The position numbers and the translations under genes were made by a program. A DNA stretch of 64,000 nt, taken from the NCBI GenBank assembly GCA_934045905.1, contig OW203766.1:20392309-20456308 (forward strand), given 5' to 3'. Positions 1 through 13,329 of the stretch are shown here, one piece after another (within the stretch, counting starts at the first letter, position 1; the number at the start of each line of letters is the position of its first letter). Source of the stretch: Leuctra nigra. Taxonomy: Eukaryota > Arthropoda > Insecta > Plecoptera > Leuctridae. Under the pieces are notes generated by a model that was not told the origin of the DNA, ran no database searches, and was given only the letters and a program-made list of their open reading frames with translations.

Positions 1-1190
1 ACAGATAATTTCCTAGGAGATGTTTTCTAGAACCATTTACAAGACCAATTTTTATACACAATCCATTCTCTTTTTTTCTATCTTGTTTTTTTAGATTGTT
101 GTAGTCTTGTGGATCGGTAATGAGATTGAACAACGCTTGTTATTGAGACCCTAATTGTGATCATGGCCAATCAGCGATGATGACAAAACAATGCGGACTC
201 GAATCGCAGAAGATCGAGGGAAATGTGTGCTTTTATTGGCTTAGATATCATGGGAGAGAGATAAAATAGCACAATCGTAAATTATTAAGATAAAGAATAC
301 TAATTAGGACATTTAAATAATAAACTATGGATTATTTATAGTTTATAATTTTAAATTTCATTCTAATGAAAGCAAATGACAGCTAATAGTCTGATAATGT
401 AATTAAAATCGGTATAAAATTGCTAAGAGAAATTAATTACTTTGCTGCTAAATACCTATTTTTTTACTCTTGAAGACTTAAATTTATAACTTGCAAATAA
501 TAAAAATCGCTTTCGAACTATAAAAACGAAATGGTATACGAAAATACACAGAACTATCAATGAAATTCATGGATACGTATCAAATCAGTTTGACATTCTG
601 GATTCTCAATACACGAAGTGTTGTACTTGCGCAAAGTTTTAAATAATGTTCTTCTAAAGAGTTGTAAGAACCCACTCGTACGGTTGTCTGATTTATCCAC
701 TTCTAATAGCTCCCCTGTAATGTTTAGACTGAGTGGTTTCAAATTAAGGTTCCTACCTTGCATTTAGTGTTTTTTTTTGTGTCTGAAAATTGAGCATTAA
801 TCGGTTTTTGGAGACTAATGGACGTCAGTTTTGTAATCACAGAAAATCGACGTAATTTTGTTTTGGCTTCAATTTAAGCAACAGGTGGTTGAAACTTATG
901 GTTTCTGCTTCGTTTTCTGCAGCCCAATTCCATAGCGTCAACTAGCAAAATTGTATACCTACTTAAAATCTAGAATGCGTTCACCCCAATTATTAGGATT
1001 TATAAAGATAATTTTAATTTTTTTAAGAATCCTGGGACAACTGTTTTGGAATTATAATACAAATCATACAATAATTTTTTACAGCTCGTATTGCCCTTTG
1101 AGTCACGTGATTTCCTAGCGGTAGTTAACGGTGAAAGAAACGAAGCCCGAATTTCCTATAAAAAGCTCTGAATAATGTAGATTCTAACCT

Positions 1191-1207
1191 CGGGGTTCGA
1201 ATCCCCG
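1191..1207 (+). other. tRNA T-arm/B-box-like sequence (SINE or tRNA remnant)
   Basis: CGGGGTTCGAATCCCCG forms a perfect 5-bp T stem around a canonical TTCGAAT loop and matches the pol III B box GGTTCGANTCC. A weak A-box-like TAGTTAACGG lies about 70 bp upstream, too far for an intact tRNA, and no cloverleaf can be drawn. It is best read as a remnant of a tRNA or a tRNA-derived SINE. Confidence 0.4.
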
Positions 1208-2838
1208 TCGAATCGATTTGTCTTGACGCGTTATGGAACATCGTGGAAAACTGCATTGTAATTTTTACATGAGAAAACTCACTATTTGCAAAATAATGCA
1301 AATCGTCCGCGAATTCCCTGAAGCTGCGTGTAGATGAAGAAATAATGATTAAAAATAGCTTTATTCTCGTTAAAGAATTATTCTAGAACCAGTTTATGTT
1401 GCTGAACGAACTGTTGGAAACTAACTCGATGCTTTATATTTTGTTGCACATTATTTCTTTGTATTCTCATTTTCACGCTTTATAAATTCACAAAGAAGAA
1501 ATTTAGTAAGGGAAATTTCAGCTTCCAGACATTATCAATTCGTAATATTACTCGATATTTTGTTTTAAACAAAATACTATAATTTTATTTTGGAATAATG
1601 AAAAGTTTTCTGGCTAATTTGATATCTACGGTTGATATTTGCTATATTTTTATAAGAAGAAAACTGCAAATATTTAAAACTTCCTTGACGTAACAGATAC
1701 TGTATTCGTTATCGGATATTAAATTTTAATTGAATTCCGAAACTGACTACAATGGTTACTTTTACAGAATGTGTTGACTATTTTTACTGGATTCTGGTTT
1801 CCAATTTGCATATCCATATTATAATTGATTTCCATAGTTTATATATAAAATATATATTTTCATTAAAAAACCGGCCCATGATCGAGTTTGATCCCCGATC
1901 GCATATGTTGGTGAAACATGACGAAACATGTTTAGCTCCTTAAGCAGCTCGCTGTTCTCATGGTTGAAGTTTGTCGATCACCTGCAATTACTTGCCAGCA
2001 TCTGCAGATGATTCAAATCAACGATTCGACACATCCACGTCGTTGCGCCCTGGCCGCGAGTTCGCACTGCACTTTGCAACTGTGTTGCACGCGGTTCCTA
2101 CTGCATATTGTTCAACTGCAGACTTTGACTTGCATTTCCCTTCTCTCTGGTTCATATTCTAATGAAATTATTAGATTTATAGGGGTCTTAATAATTTAAA
2201 AATTGGGACATTGAGAACATTGTTCCTTGAGAGGAGGGGAAAGGATATAGGATTTTTTTTATAATTGAGTTGAGAACGGGTTTAAATTATCAAATTTGAT
2301 CTTTGATTTCCGATCAACATCACTCGCTTGAAAGTGGACTTTTGATAGCTCATAAACGTGTCAAGAAATGGAGCCTTCTTTTGTAGATTTTATATCGCTT
2401 CTCCAGAGGGACAGATAGGTAGTTTTTTTGCTTATACAAACTGAAATATTTCGAACTTCATGATTGAGGACAAATCAGCAAATGTAAAACAGAGAAGAAA
2501 AAAGTATAATAATCATTTTACTTTTGATAAAATTTCATAATTTTACTTTTAGTGAGCAAACCGTATTTTAATACAAATTAAAGGAATTTACACTGTAGGG
2601 TATGGACATCGACTTGGCTGTGTTATGTGACTGATTAAAAAAAATCCAAAAAATCCTTGAGCAAATTGAGTCACTGAAAGAGACAGTAACTACCCAGTAG
2701 GCAGTACATGATGAAGGGGGTAGGCAGTACATGATGGGCAGCGCATTATTGCACGGAACCAAAGCTACTGAAGGTGCCATGACCGATCGAAAGAAGAGAA
2801 ATGGTTACCTTTTATTCCTATCTAGGCGTTGTCACCAT

Positions 2839-2886
2839 TGATGATGATGAAGATGATGATGATCATTATGATTATGATGATGATGA
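2839..2886. repeat. imperfect (GAT)n microsatellite
   Basis: Runs of GAT/GATGAA/GATTAT triplets, interrupted several times. Confidence 0.8.
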
Positions 2887-3796
2887 AATCTTGGAAGCAA
2901 GAAGCATAGTGTACATGTAGCCACAACACCATAATTATAACCATGTTCCACCCGCACAATTTTTATATAAAAAAATAACCAAGGTAAGATTGTAATGATA
3001 TGTTTAGTTCTGTATCAAGTCTTTAATTATCTCAGTTTGTAATTAGCCTCTTGGTTGAGGACGTGGAGCTGAAGACGCTGGTCTAGAGATGGATTTATTT
3101 ACCGCCTCGACCGCTTAAAAACTTGCCGATACGAAATAATCGGTGCTGTTTGAGAGATAGGTAATGCCGGTGAAATATTGTTACAAAAATGTTTTAATAA
3201 AGTCCGGTATCAACTAAAATGTAACGTTATTTTTGGACTAAATTGACACCTGGCAAAATAAATACTTTTAGCTTTACATTCAGTTAAACGAACAATATTG
3301 TGAATAACATTTTCAGAATTTTATTTAAATTATGAAAATAAAAAAATTCAAATCCCTAACCGAAAAACTCAGAAATCGTGTAAAACTAATTATCCTTTCT
3401 AAACATATTAATCAGCGAGTTATAAATTGATGACTTTTGAAATTTGAAGTTCCTACTTGGGATTAGGGGTTAAGTGGTATAACCAGTTTCGAGATAAATG
3501 ACCTCCAAGTCGAACTACATACTTTTAAAAAGTTGCATTTGAACGCTAATTATAGTGTAATCTATCGCGGTTTAAGAAAACCAAAGTGGCAAGGCGGTAT
3601 AAATTAATCTTTTAAGAAAACACGATAGAAAACATAGGGAAAGAAGGGTCAAACTTTACCCCTTTTCATTCAGCAGTTTTGAATCTCCCCACACGCACCT
3701 CCCCAGTTATCAATCTCCAGCACCTCCAGCAAACACTGGAGTGATGGAGGAGTCGGAATACCGTGTGAAAGAGGCGCAACGGTTCAAAGATGTGCA

Positions 3797-3821
3797 TATT
3801 ATTATTATTATTATTATTATT
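3797..3821. repeat. (ATT)n microsatellite
   Basis: About eight uninterrupted ATT triplets. Confidence 0.85.
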
Positions 3822-5781
3822 TCGCAGAGTGACATGACGCATGATTGATGCTCTAGTCAGAAATCATACCAACATCGCAGTTTCCAACTTACAAACTTAA
3901 CGAGGTTCAATTCTCCAAAACTCTCATTTTTCAACAAGAAAATGGTTTGATTTCGAGTTAGATTTGTTGAGTCATTGAGAAATGCATTATTGCACCGGAC
4001 TGGTTGAAGATAAAAAAAATATATTCAATTGAATGATAATAGAAATTGTTTCGTATTAATAACACCTATAGATACGGCTGATACCAATTAAGGTATCACA
4101 TTTTCTTAACGGATTGTAAATTGAAACTAATTATAGATTTTTATTAAGCGTTAACTTAAAAATGTAAAGCAATCAAGTTATTTGTACACTGAAAGCAGCG
4201 AGTTCATCGCCTACTCGTGCGTTGATGTCTTTGAGAGCGCAAAGCTATATTTGGGTTTTAATTAATCACATTATAACATTCTTCAATGATTTAACTAACA
4301 AGTGACAAGTATATTTACTGGTAAGATGTTCAGTTATTTTAACATTGTTCCAAATCGCGATTCGTAAGATAATATTCCAGATAAATCTCTGCTTCTATGA
4401 CGCTAAGTATAATTACATATAATATAACTTGTCAACAACCATAATAGTACTAAATACAAAGGACATTATGCAAAGTCATTTGCATGCGAACATGGATTCC
4501 ATTGTCGCAATTATTGATTTCAGCTAAGTAAAGAAGTCCGTAAGCATAGTCGAGAAATAATATATTTTGTAATGTTTTCTCGAAGTAAAGGTCGCACAGT
4601 AAACGCATAAACATGGATACCCAGTGACAGGCGTAAGTAATTGAATAGATCTACTACGTAAATTAATTACAATGAACGATCACCTTCTCTTCTATAGCTT
4701 ACAATTTTATAGAACTGGTTTTCATGGATTAGTTATTGCAAATATATTCAGAATACAATAAAAGTGATGAATTTGCAAGTGAATATAAGCTTGACCTAAG
4801 GGGTGGACATCTCGGCCAGTCAAAATTTAAACACAAAAGTTTTAATATTTCCTGTGTCTAAGCATATGCACGTCAATTTTCAGATGAGTCTACTGAAAAT
4901 TATAATAATTCTGTATCATAATTTAATAATTTTGCATAGAGGGTCAAATCATTCACATGCTTTGATGATTGACGTAAATTTTCCATAAACCTTATATTTA
5001 TCATATTTTACGTAGCATATGGCAATAGATGAATTATTGATTAAGGTATCAAGCCAAATTAAAATTAAATCTGGAATAATTATAATATTTTATGGGCCAT
5101 ATGGTCGTTATTTTGTATAGTTAATGAACTTTTGAATATTCCTTAATCTTCCGTGTCAATTTGAAGACAGGAGAGCAGTTTTAAATAAAATAATAAACTA
5201 CTTTTATTAAATTTAGCATAGAACGGTCAAATCCTGCATATTACTCGAATCTTTAAATGGCGATATTTCTGAAAGTCGAAGCGTTGCGTGAGAGCATAAA
5301 CACACACACACATGTGAGAAGATGGTTGTATTTGAGATACCGTTTAAGAGATAATTGTTCGGAATCTTGCCATCATGCGACATTAATACTTATGATGCCC
5401 GCGAGATGTTGAGCGTGGGAAAACGTAGCACTTTTCCAGAAGCTATCGTCGGTGCTATAATCGCGACCTATTCGGATTAAGAGACTCAAATACGTGGACT
5501 AAAACGCTTGAAAAAAAACAGGAAATACAAATGAAATGGTTCTGACTTCTGATTTGACACATTTTCTACGAAAATCTACAGATTGCATTAAATAAAAAAT
5601 CTATAGGATTTTACTGAAATTTGTGATTAATGTTTGTTGTAATTGTTGATAAATGTTGCATCATTTAATTCATTTTAAAATTAAAACAAACGCACTCTCA
5701 AGAAACTGAATTTTATGAAAAACTTCCAGTGTAGACTGGATGATAGGAAGCAGGATGTCAGGATGTGCGAAGTGAAAAGTA

Positions 5782-5853
5782 TCCGGCCCAACTGGGGCTC
5801 GAACCCGGGACCTACACTTGCCAGGCGAGAGCGTTACCAACTGAGTTACCCTT
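5782..5853 (-). other. tRNA-like sequence, probable SINE head or tRNA pseudogene
   Basis: On the minus strand the region reads as a tRNA: an A-box-like AACTCAGTTGGTAACG, a loop CTGGCAA that would carry anticodon GGC, and a B box GGGTTCGAGCCC. The anticodon stem has two mismatches, the T stem one, and the acceptor arms do not pair, so it is not a functional tRNA. A-to-B spacing (about 43 nt) is right for internal pol III promotion. A small plus-strand ORF over it is incidental. Confidence 0.5.
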
Positions 5854-7414
5854 CAAACGAAACGAACCCACTGATGAGCAATTTTGCTACAAAATAGGTA
5901 CAACTTCATTTAGATATCTGGCAGAAGCAAAAATTTTAATTCTTAAAAATACGGTTCTCTTTTGAATGAAGAGCAAGATATTTAAACACTGCTAGGAATA
6001 GCTGTATTCAAACCTCTTAAAACGTCGGTGAATATATTCATTTGTTCGTTCCTGACGGCGTAATAGTCAAGTCCCAATCAAAATGTCGGAGGTAAACAAA
6101 CTTTTTTCCCACAGGTGCAAAGTGTGGCTTATAGTTATGAAATGTCACTTGATCCCACAGGCATGTGATTTAGAAATGTCTGGAATTCGGTAATTACCTA
6201 TCAATTATTCTCTTCGGATTATATTAGGAAGATGATTTGACCTTAGGAGATGTGGGTTGTATAACGAAGAATAATACTACGGTTCAAAGACATTAAAAAT
6301 AAAATAGATTTTAAATAATAATTAACATAAATTTGGTGGAATTAGCATGATGTTTAGCAGTGATATTTTGACGATACTCTCGGCGTTTGACCAACGCCTG
6401 TCATACTGAAGACCTCGCAGACATTATGTAAATATCAATAGTTGTAAAGCATCATTCGTTACATTGTACAAAACTTTCACACGATGCTAACGACATGAAT
6501 TATCACGAAAACGAAGTGATTTTTACGACAAAACATGCGTTTTTTTTCAAGAATGAGAGGCAATTAAAATAATTAGCATACAGCGGTATAGGAATTGGTT
6601 ATTTCGAAAAGAAATCACGTAGAAGTGGTTTTAGAAGAAGGAAATATTTGAAGAGTGATAATTTTGGGCAATTAGATCGGGTCTAGACCGGAGTTTTGGT
6701 GTGATTCTAATCAGTGTCGAACAATACTCACTAATTACATGCGCTTGACGTTTCACACTTATTTAAAATGTGTTTATTTCTGGCGTTTTTCACAAGTCTA
6801 GCGTCTACACGTGTCGTCTTCCTTGGGATGACGTAATATTTGCTTTTCTCCGTAATTTTAACAAATTTCCTATAGAACGGTTATTTTAATGGATTTGAAA
6901 CAATATCCAGAAAATATTTATTGAATTAAATAAATTATTTTCTTTACGAAATCATACATTTAATATATAAAGAAATGAATTTTGTAGTTTCTTAAATTTA
7001 CACCATGTTAATTTTAATAAAACCAAATTAATTTTACTAAGTGCAAATGTCGGAAATTTTAGCAAATATCCAAGAATAGTAATTTATAATATTTAAACCA
7101 TTTTCGTCATTGCAAAACTCATTGAAACTTTATCCAGAAATTATCAACGTTTTTTTTTTAGAAAATCAAAGAAATATAGGCAAAAAATCTGACATTTGTG
7201 AATTTTTAGAATTTCTATCAAGTTCATTTTGATTGTCATGCAATACCTACAAATTGTCTCCAAAACAAAATTAATTTTACTAAGTTCAAAAGTCAATAAA
7301 AATATCTCTGAAAGAGAATACAAAACCTCTCAGTTCTCTTCACTGCTGGTAATCATTACTCTAGCACTGGTTGTACTTACACATGTACAAACCTCTCTCG
7401 ACGTTGAAACCATC

Positions 7415-7457
7415 TCATCACATCATCACATCATCACCATCATCATCATCATCATCA
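7415..7457. repeat. (ATC)n microsatellite
   Basis: ATC/ACATC triplets ending in seven consecutive CAT/ATC units. They create a His/Ile-rich spurious ORF. Confidence 0.85.
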
Positions 7458-7651
7458 GTCTCGTCATGCCAATATCTCCGCGAATTCTCCGCGGATATCT
7501 GATCACCGGGGAAGGTCGCCGCGAGGAGCACAATGCATGACAGGTCAAAGGTCACACACATCCAGTATGCTAATCCATATGTCAAGCTTGGCTAGGCACT
7601 GAGCAAACATTGCACGGGCATTATCATCTCATGGAGCACCGATCAGGGCAA

Positions 7652-7706
7652 TTCGGAGTGAAATTATTCACTCCGAAAATGTGATATAAAAAATAAAATA
7701 TCACAT
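7652..7706. repeat. two adjacent perfect hairpins
   Basis: First hairpin: TTCGGAGTGAA / TTCACTCCGAA, an 11-bp perfect stem with loop ATTA (7652-7677). Second hairpin, starting 1 bp later: ATGTGATAT / ATATCACAT, a 9-bp perfect stem with an A-rich loop (7679-7706). No flanking duplication was seen. Confidence 0.8.
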
Positions 7707-8866
7707 ATTATTTTTAACACCAGACTGATTATTAGAGACTAATAAAAATGGAATGTAAACAGAAAGCATTAGATATATATTAAAATATTGGGATTATAAA
7801 AAATAAAAAAATTAAAAAATAAATTGTTAAGATTTCATACATTCAATCGAAAATATCTGACAATCTCTCTTTTTTGTATTTTTGTTTCTCGCTTATGAGG
7901 TCAAAAAAGTAATGGATCAGGCACATTTTTTTCATAAAATATTAAGAACAATCCTGTTCGTTTATCTATTGATTTCTAGCAAGATTGGTCGGAATTCGAA
8001 TTTGAGTGTATGTATGGGTAGGTATATTATTTTGGTACGGTTTGAAATTTACCAATCACATTTCTCATTACACACGGTCCTAAGAGAGAACGAGGTATCC
8101 ATTGATTGGTCAAAGTGCATTTCTGTCTTTACTACTCCCTCAACACTCCTTCTGTCGATTCCTATTTTTATCATGTTTTATTAGCAAAACAGATTCGATA
8201 AGAAATATCTATACATATGTAATTTGACTTCTTTTTACAACACAACGACTCGCTTAGCTCGTTCAATAAAATATCACGTAACGAATAAACTAAGACTCCT
8301 CTGGTTTCATGAGATAAACTAAGAAAATGCATAATAACACTTTTTATAATCATTTTAATGTCTCTATAACCATCAGTACAGACGTTAAGTACTTAACATA
8401 ACATTATTATTGCTCTGATGACATCGGAAGGTGTCGGTGTTTTCTTACAAGAATCTGTGGAAGAGAACCGAGTTCTCGTTTTTGAAAAATAAAAATCGTT
8501 ACCGAGAATTACGATTTACCGATTTGTAGTAGATGACAATAATATAAACGCAACACCGTGCAATTGTGTTACCTTGAAGAATGGATCAAAAGTTCAAGAA
8601 GACTACTCCTTAGGTTATTATTCTCTTTTGTTGTAACCGTAGATTGCAATAGCCATAAAGTTTAATATTTTATTCTGAGTATATACTTTATACGTTTTGA
8701 CTTTGCATATAATATGCAAAATGCATCTTTTTAATTCAGTTGCAACATTGATAATAAATAAAGTGAGCCCCGTAGAAATAATTGATGTGCAGGACTTTGT
8801 TCACTGTTCTCGACTGAGAGTAAACTTGAACGCATTTTAACTCGAAACTATGCGTTTAAACGGTAA

Positions 8867-8918
8867 ACTAGCCGATAGAGAAGTTGTCTCTGTAAGGGCG
8901 TGGGTTCGAATTCCGGGG
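8867..8918 (+). other. tRNA-like pol III promoter unit (possible SINE)
   Basis: An A-box-like TAGCCGATAGAG is followed about 33 nt later by a B-box-like GGGTTCGAATTCC. Spacing suits a tRNA-derived promoter. Stems are poor, so a tRNA gene is unlikely; a degenerate SINE head fits better. Confidence 0.35.
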
Positions 8919-11900
8919 AATATGCATGAAGGAATGTGTTTATTCGTTCGAGAATAATCGACATTTAGCAAGATGCACAAAGTCACTGTCACTGATATTA
9001 CAACGTTTGAAGACATAATCTCCGCTAATAATAAAATTATTGCTTCAAATCTCGCTTTTGAAAAAAATATAAAAATCCCACAAGAAAGAGGTGAAGTGTG
9101 AAATTATTGAGGTATTAATTTAAATTTTCGTGAGTTTTATATGTTTGGAAATGGAGTAAAAAATCACAAAATCTGAGTTGAAAGCTACAGTCAATACCTA
9201 TAACCATAACTATAACATTCGCCACGCCGGTTTTGATTGGTTTTGATTGTTGTTTAGGTAAATAAATTAGAAGTTTAGGAGACAAAATGTGATTTCCTTG
9301 AATTCTTGCTCCTGTAGATTGATTCATATATTCGACGGAACTGTCAGAGTCTAAGTTTTGTATCTCTGAGAAATATCTCAGAGACGTATAAAACTTGTGT
9401 GTTTCATCTACATGCTGTATCATACTCATACTAAAACATGGCCATAAATGTGACATTGTAATTCAATTTCAAATACGCAAAAGTTAAAATAATCTATTTT
9501 GACAATTTTCCGCCACTCTTGACTTAAAAACCCACATTAAAATACAAGGCGTTTGCATGCATAATGAAAGAGTATCGATCTCTTCTCTTATTTCATCTTC
9601 GTCACGTGACTCCAAAACCACGCATTCGGACGCGTGTTCACACCTACTCATCTCCAAAGAGGTCCACCAAAACATCTCTAAAAGAACAACACGAAACGAA
9701 TCAACTTGTTACCGATCAAAGCTTTTAGCTACTTACAACAGATAACCATCCACAAACTGTAATATAGTTTATCGATCAATAATACGTTCTACCTACCTTA
9801 TACCTAGCTCTTAGCTGAACTGTGCAAGATCAGGTATTTACTCTTGGCATGAAGTCAAGACAAGACACCCGCATAGCGAACTTTGGACATAAGATTGCGT
9901 AATGCTAAGACTCTCCTTCTATCTGGATCAGCTTATTGTTATGTGGGTGAGTTCGCCTGAGGGCTTAAATGAAATCTCTTTACGATCATGTATAGAGAAA
10001 GCGCGACCATGGCCTTATTGGACGGGAGTTTTGATTTTTTATTTCATACTGAGATTTTAATTTTATTGAAAATTTCTTCTATTATGTATTGCATAAATGA
10101 TTATTGTCATCCTGTAAACGACGCAAATCATGAATGATTTTTGTAAAAGTGTATATCTTGATTTATTGCAATGTAAGTCTTTAGCTGTGTTTGATGCGGC
10201 TTTCTATAAATACTCATTTGCGTCAAATTTTCCACACTCTATGAATGCTACTTTAAGAGTGATGAAACGTAGGGAAATTTGCGCAATATTGAAATGTAGC
10301 TCCAGTTTCCACATCTGAACATGTGTTGATCGCGTTTAAATAGTTTTACCAGAGGAATGTGAGAGAACATAGTATATTTATCACTGAAAGCCACAATAAA
10401 TTTAATTGGAAATAAGAATATCTAGTAGATCAGATACATTTGTCCTGCAGCATATAAAATTACAAGTGTTGATGGTGGAAAGGACATTGAAATCGGATCG
10501 TGAAAGAATGTGACCGTTCAATCAAATAAAACTCAAGAAAAATACCAGGTATTTGTTTTATAATTGTAATTTAAATCCAATAATATAGTACGAAATACTA
10601 TTGGCCTTGATATTAAATGGAGTAAAATTGACTAATAGAGGGCATATAAATCAAGGTTCCCATGAATGAATGATGAATATGGGGAGGGTCCTTTTTATTG
10701 GAACCTTCAATTAATAAGATTACGAAATGTAAAGTAATTGTACTAAGCATAAAACTATAAAATATAAAAAAATACAAAATATCTTAAAACTATAGTTTAC
10801 ATACAATATGATCCTTTAGTGATTTTCTTATGTAGACATCTTATAATAAAAGAAACTGTGAATATTTTGAGTAGGAATTTAATTTAGCTGTGTACATACT
10901 ACTTGATTCTATAATCATAATATCTTTAGAATCAAGTGTCATATTCAATACCTGTTGATTGAAATGTGAAAGCACGTGGTGTGAAATGATAAAACAGTCT
11001 CGACGTCGTGAACTCAGAACTTGCGAAGTTTTCACGGTCGTAAAAAGTGTTCTGTTCTCAAGGTGTTCTCTCGCCGTCAAGGACTAGAGGTAATATGACA
11101 ATGATGAACGATGGTACGGAACTGGAGATGCCCTAATGACCTTATGAATGAAGACCAAGCCTTTTTATCACACGAGTTTTCAAAATGTTAGGGATTATAA
11201 ATACTTTAAATCAAAAGTAGCTCAGTTATGTTGAGCGGAGAGATCTTTTTAACGCCCTCTATAGGTCATCTGGACCAGAATGGTTACTCCCGAAACTGCT
11301 TTGATGAATTTCAGAAAAATCACATCTGTTGATCGTTTTATTCGAGGGGCCCACGTTCGAGACTTAGCCTATCGTGATCGTGGATTATCGTGATTTTTAT
11401 GAATGCTCCAGGGATAATTTAAATTTTATTGTTGCTACTTCTGAAAAACCCTTCTATTAAGTACTTATTTTCAGAGACACCAATTGTTTTTTCTGTACTT
11501 GTAAAAAAAACTTAGAACAATTAAAAATATTTTGTATGATTTCTCGCTTTTTGGATAAGTAAATCGTAATTCATCAAATTGCAAAACTTAAATAATAATT
11601 AACTATTTTTATATGCGATAACTGTTTTATATTATCCGTATATATAACCTATAGATGTTTGATTTAATTGATATTAGTTACCTCTATTATGACAGCTGGT
11701 TACGACAAAGCCATTTTCAATGCAATTAAGAAAAATCTCGGAACTAGAAAGTTGGTGTAATAGATGGCTAATCTATGCAGTGATAATCTAATGAATATAG
11801 CTATTAATCTGTAATATACAGTTTAGAATAGATAGTTATTTCATCTGAAAGGGCAGTAAATCTTACGCTATTTGCAGCAGTCTTGACATATCTGCTCATC

Positions 11901-12842
11901 TACACTTTCTCTATCTTGGAGATTAGTATTTTGTTTTCACCCTTCTAAAATGTCAAATCGGAAAGATGGAATGGAAATAATTGTCAAGGTAAGATTGGTT
12001 ATTAACTTATTCTACTTCCTTTTGAGGCTGAATTTTACTATCTCCTTTATATTGTGTTTTTATATAATAAATATAATATATATTCTATTCAACTATCTAT
12101 TCTAAACTATATTACAGAATAAGCTACATGAATTTACGATTTGGTAAGATCCAAACTGATTAAAAGTTAAAAACCGGTGTTTGCAAGGTATACCTTCATC
12201 AAATTTGATAAATACAAATTGATGAGAATTCTATAAAATTTTTGCTCTTTAGTGTTCAGAATTGTTTTCCTGCAGAATAAAAATTACGTGATATTTTGAA
12301 AAGTGAACTTGTATTGTAGTGGATCACCTCACCATTAATAGATGTATGAAATAACATTTTCAATTATAACTTAAGGAGTAAATATAAAATGAAAATAGTA
12401 AATTATCAAATTTTACTTACTATTTTGAACCCACAAAATACGTATTTTCACCAATTGCCTACATCAACTGGTTAAAAGAACCATTTAAGAATTATTACCT
12501 ATGTAAAACAGCATTTTTTACAGTGTAAATACCGAACTCACACCATATCTAAAAATAAAAATTTTATGGTTTGTAGCTGATTAAAAATGTAATGAGGATC
12601 GTGATGCTTTAAAAAATTAACGGTATGTTGAGTGAGTGTGAGTGTACAGTACGACTTGGCTGGGTGGAGCGACCGCTCCACTAGATTATAAGTGGGAGAA
12701 ATATTGTATTTTGTTATATTTTATAACTAAAATATTCCACATACACTTACTGTCCTCTGCTGCCACGTCCCTTCTGTCAAAATAGTTGATCATACACTGT
12801 AACTCTGTGTCGATCATTTCGTCAACTCTCCTCCTCTTCCAG

Positions 12843-13024
12843 ATTCGACGCCAGCAAGTCGACGAAGGGCGCGAGCAAGTTGCGTCGCGATCTCATCAAC
12901 GCGGAGATCGCCAACTTGCGCGACTTGCTGCCACTGCCGCCGTCAACGCGACAGCGGCTGTCGCAGTTGCAGTTGATGGCGCTCGTCTGTGTTTACGTGC
13001 GCAAGGCGAACTACTTCCAGCAAG
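12843..13024 (+). CDS. dys: dysfusion/NPAS4-type bHLH-PAS factor, bHLH exon (internal)
   Basis: This internal coding exon encodes the basic helix-loop-helix domain of a class I bHLH-PAS transcription factor, a nuclear protein expected to bind DNA with a Tango/ARNT partner. The acceptor is a pyrimidine tract ending CTTCCAG at 12842. The exon then reads 1 nt of a split codon, 60 codons and 1 nt, and ends at a GTAAGA donor at 13025. The peptide begins FDASKSTKGASKLRRDLINA, continues through NLRDLLPLP and ends RKANYFQQ. The STKGASK-RRD-INAEI-NL--LLPL pattern is the hallmark of the NPAS4/Dysfusion subfamily, and the helix 2 wording (LSQLQLMALVCVYVRKANYFQQ split across the motif) agrees with what I recall of insect Dysfusion. 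In Drosophila the gene acts in tracheal fusion cells and leg joints (family knowledge). The exon is clearly GC-richer than its surroundings. Translation continues past the donor into intron for about 40 codons by chance. The first coding exon was not found upstream. Confidence 0.88.
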
Positions 13025-13130
13025 GTAAGAAAACACTCGGAAATTACAACCAACACGTCGATATCGTTGACGACATTTACGAATCTATTGATGTTGCAAG
13101 ACGATTTTACAGTGAGAAACTAAACGTGTA

Positions 13131-13329
13131 CACTCCTGGACACTGAAACTGGTCTGCGGTCAATGTTCAAGTGACACTACAGCTAGTATTTAACAATGTA
13201 ACTTTTTAGCACAAAGACCGGATGGCTAGTGTGAGTTTAGGGCCAAAAAATTACTATAAATAAATAACAAATACTAGCCTAGGAGTCGAGTGAATACTGA
13301 CTGCGGACCATTTTCCGTGTCCAGGAGTG
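13131..13329. mobile_element. Tc1/mariner-like MITE, TA target site
   Basis: This is a 199-bp non-coding element with long terminal inverted repeats. The left end CACTCCTGGACACTGAAA matches the reverse complement of the right end CACTCCTGGACACGGAAA. Similarity continues for about 43 bp with roughly eight mismatches, then further inward through GCTAGTATTT on both sides, so most of the element could fold back on itself. Both ends are flanked by TA (13129-13130 and 13330-13331), the Tc1/mariner target. It has no transposase ORF. It sits only 106 bp downstream of the bHLH exon donor. Confidence 0.8.

Larger units (their letters stand above)
1..5781. other. AT-rich noncoding DNA upstream of the bHLH exon
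   Basis: Probably upstream intron or 5' flank of dys. It contains microsatellites near 2.85 and 3.8 kb, a tRNA T-arm-like site at 1191-1207 and a short direct duplication of GTAGGCAGTACATGATG at 2697 and 2721. No exon or promoter could be supported. Confidence 0.5.
5854..12842. other. AT-rich noncoding DNA immediately upstream of the bHLH exon
   Basis: No exon is supported. Contents seen are an (ATC)n tract at 7.42 kb, twin hairpins at 7652-7706, a tRNA-like unit near 8.87 kb, and a diverged direct repeat sharing TTAATTTTACTAAGT at about 7.03 and 7.27 kb. The first coding exon of dys may lie here or beyond position 1, but it is too short to identify by eye. Confidence 0.5.

Noticed and set aside
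13025..13146. Continuation of the bHLH exon's open frame past position 13024
   Set aside because: The donor GTAAGA and the family match continuing at 52658 place the exon end at 13024; the readthrough peptide has no family similarity.
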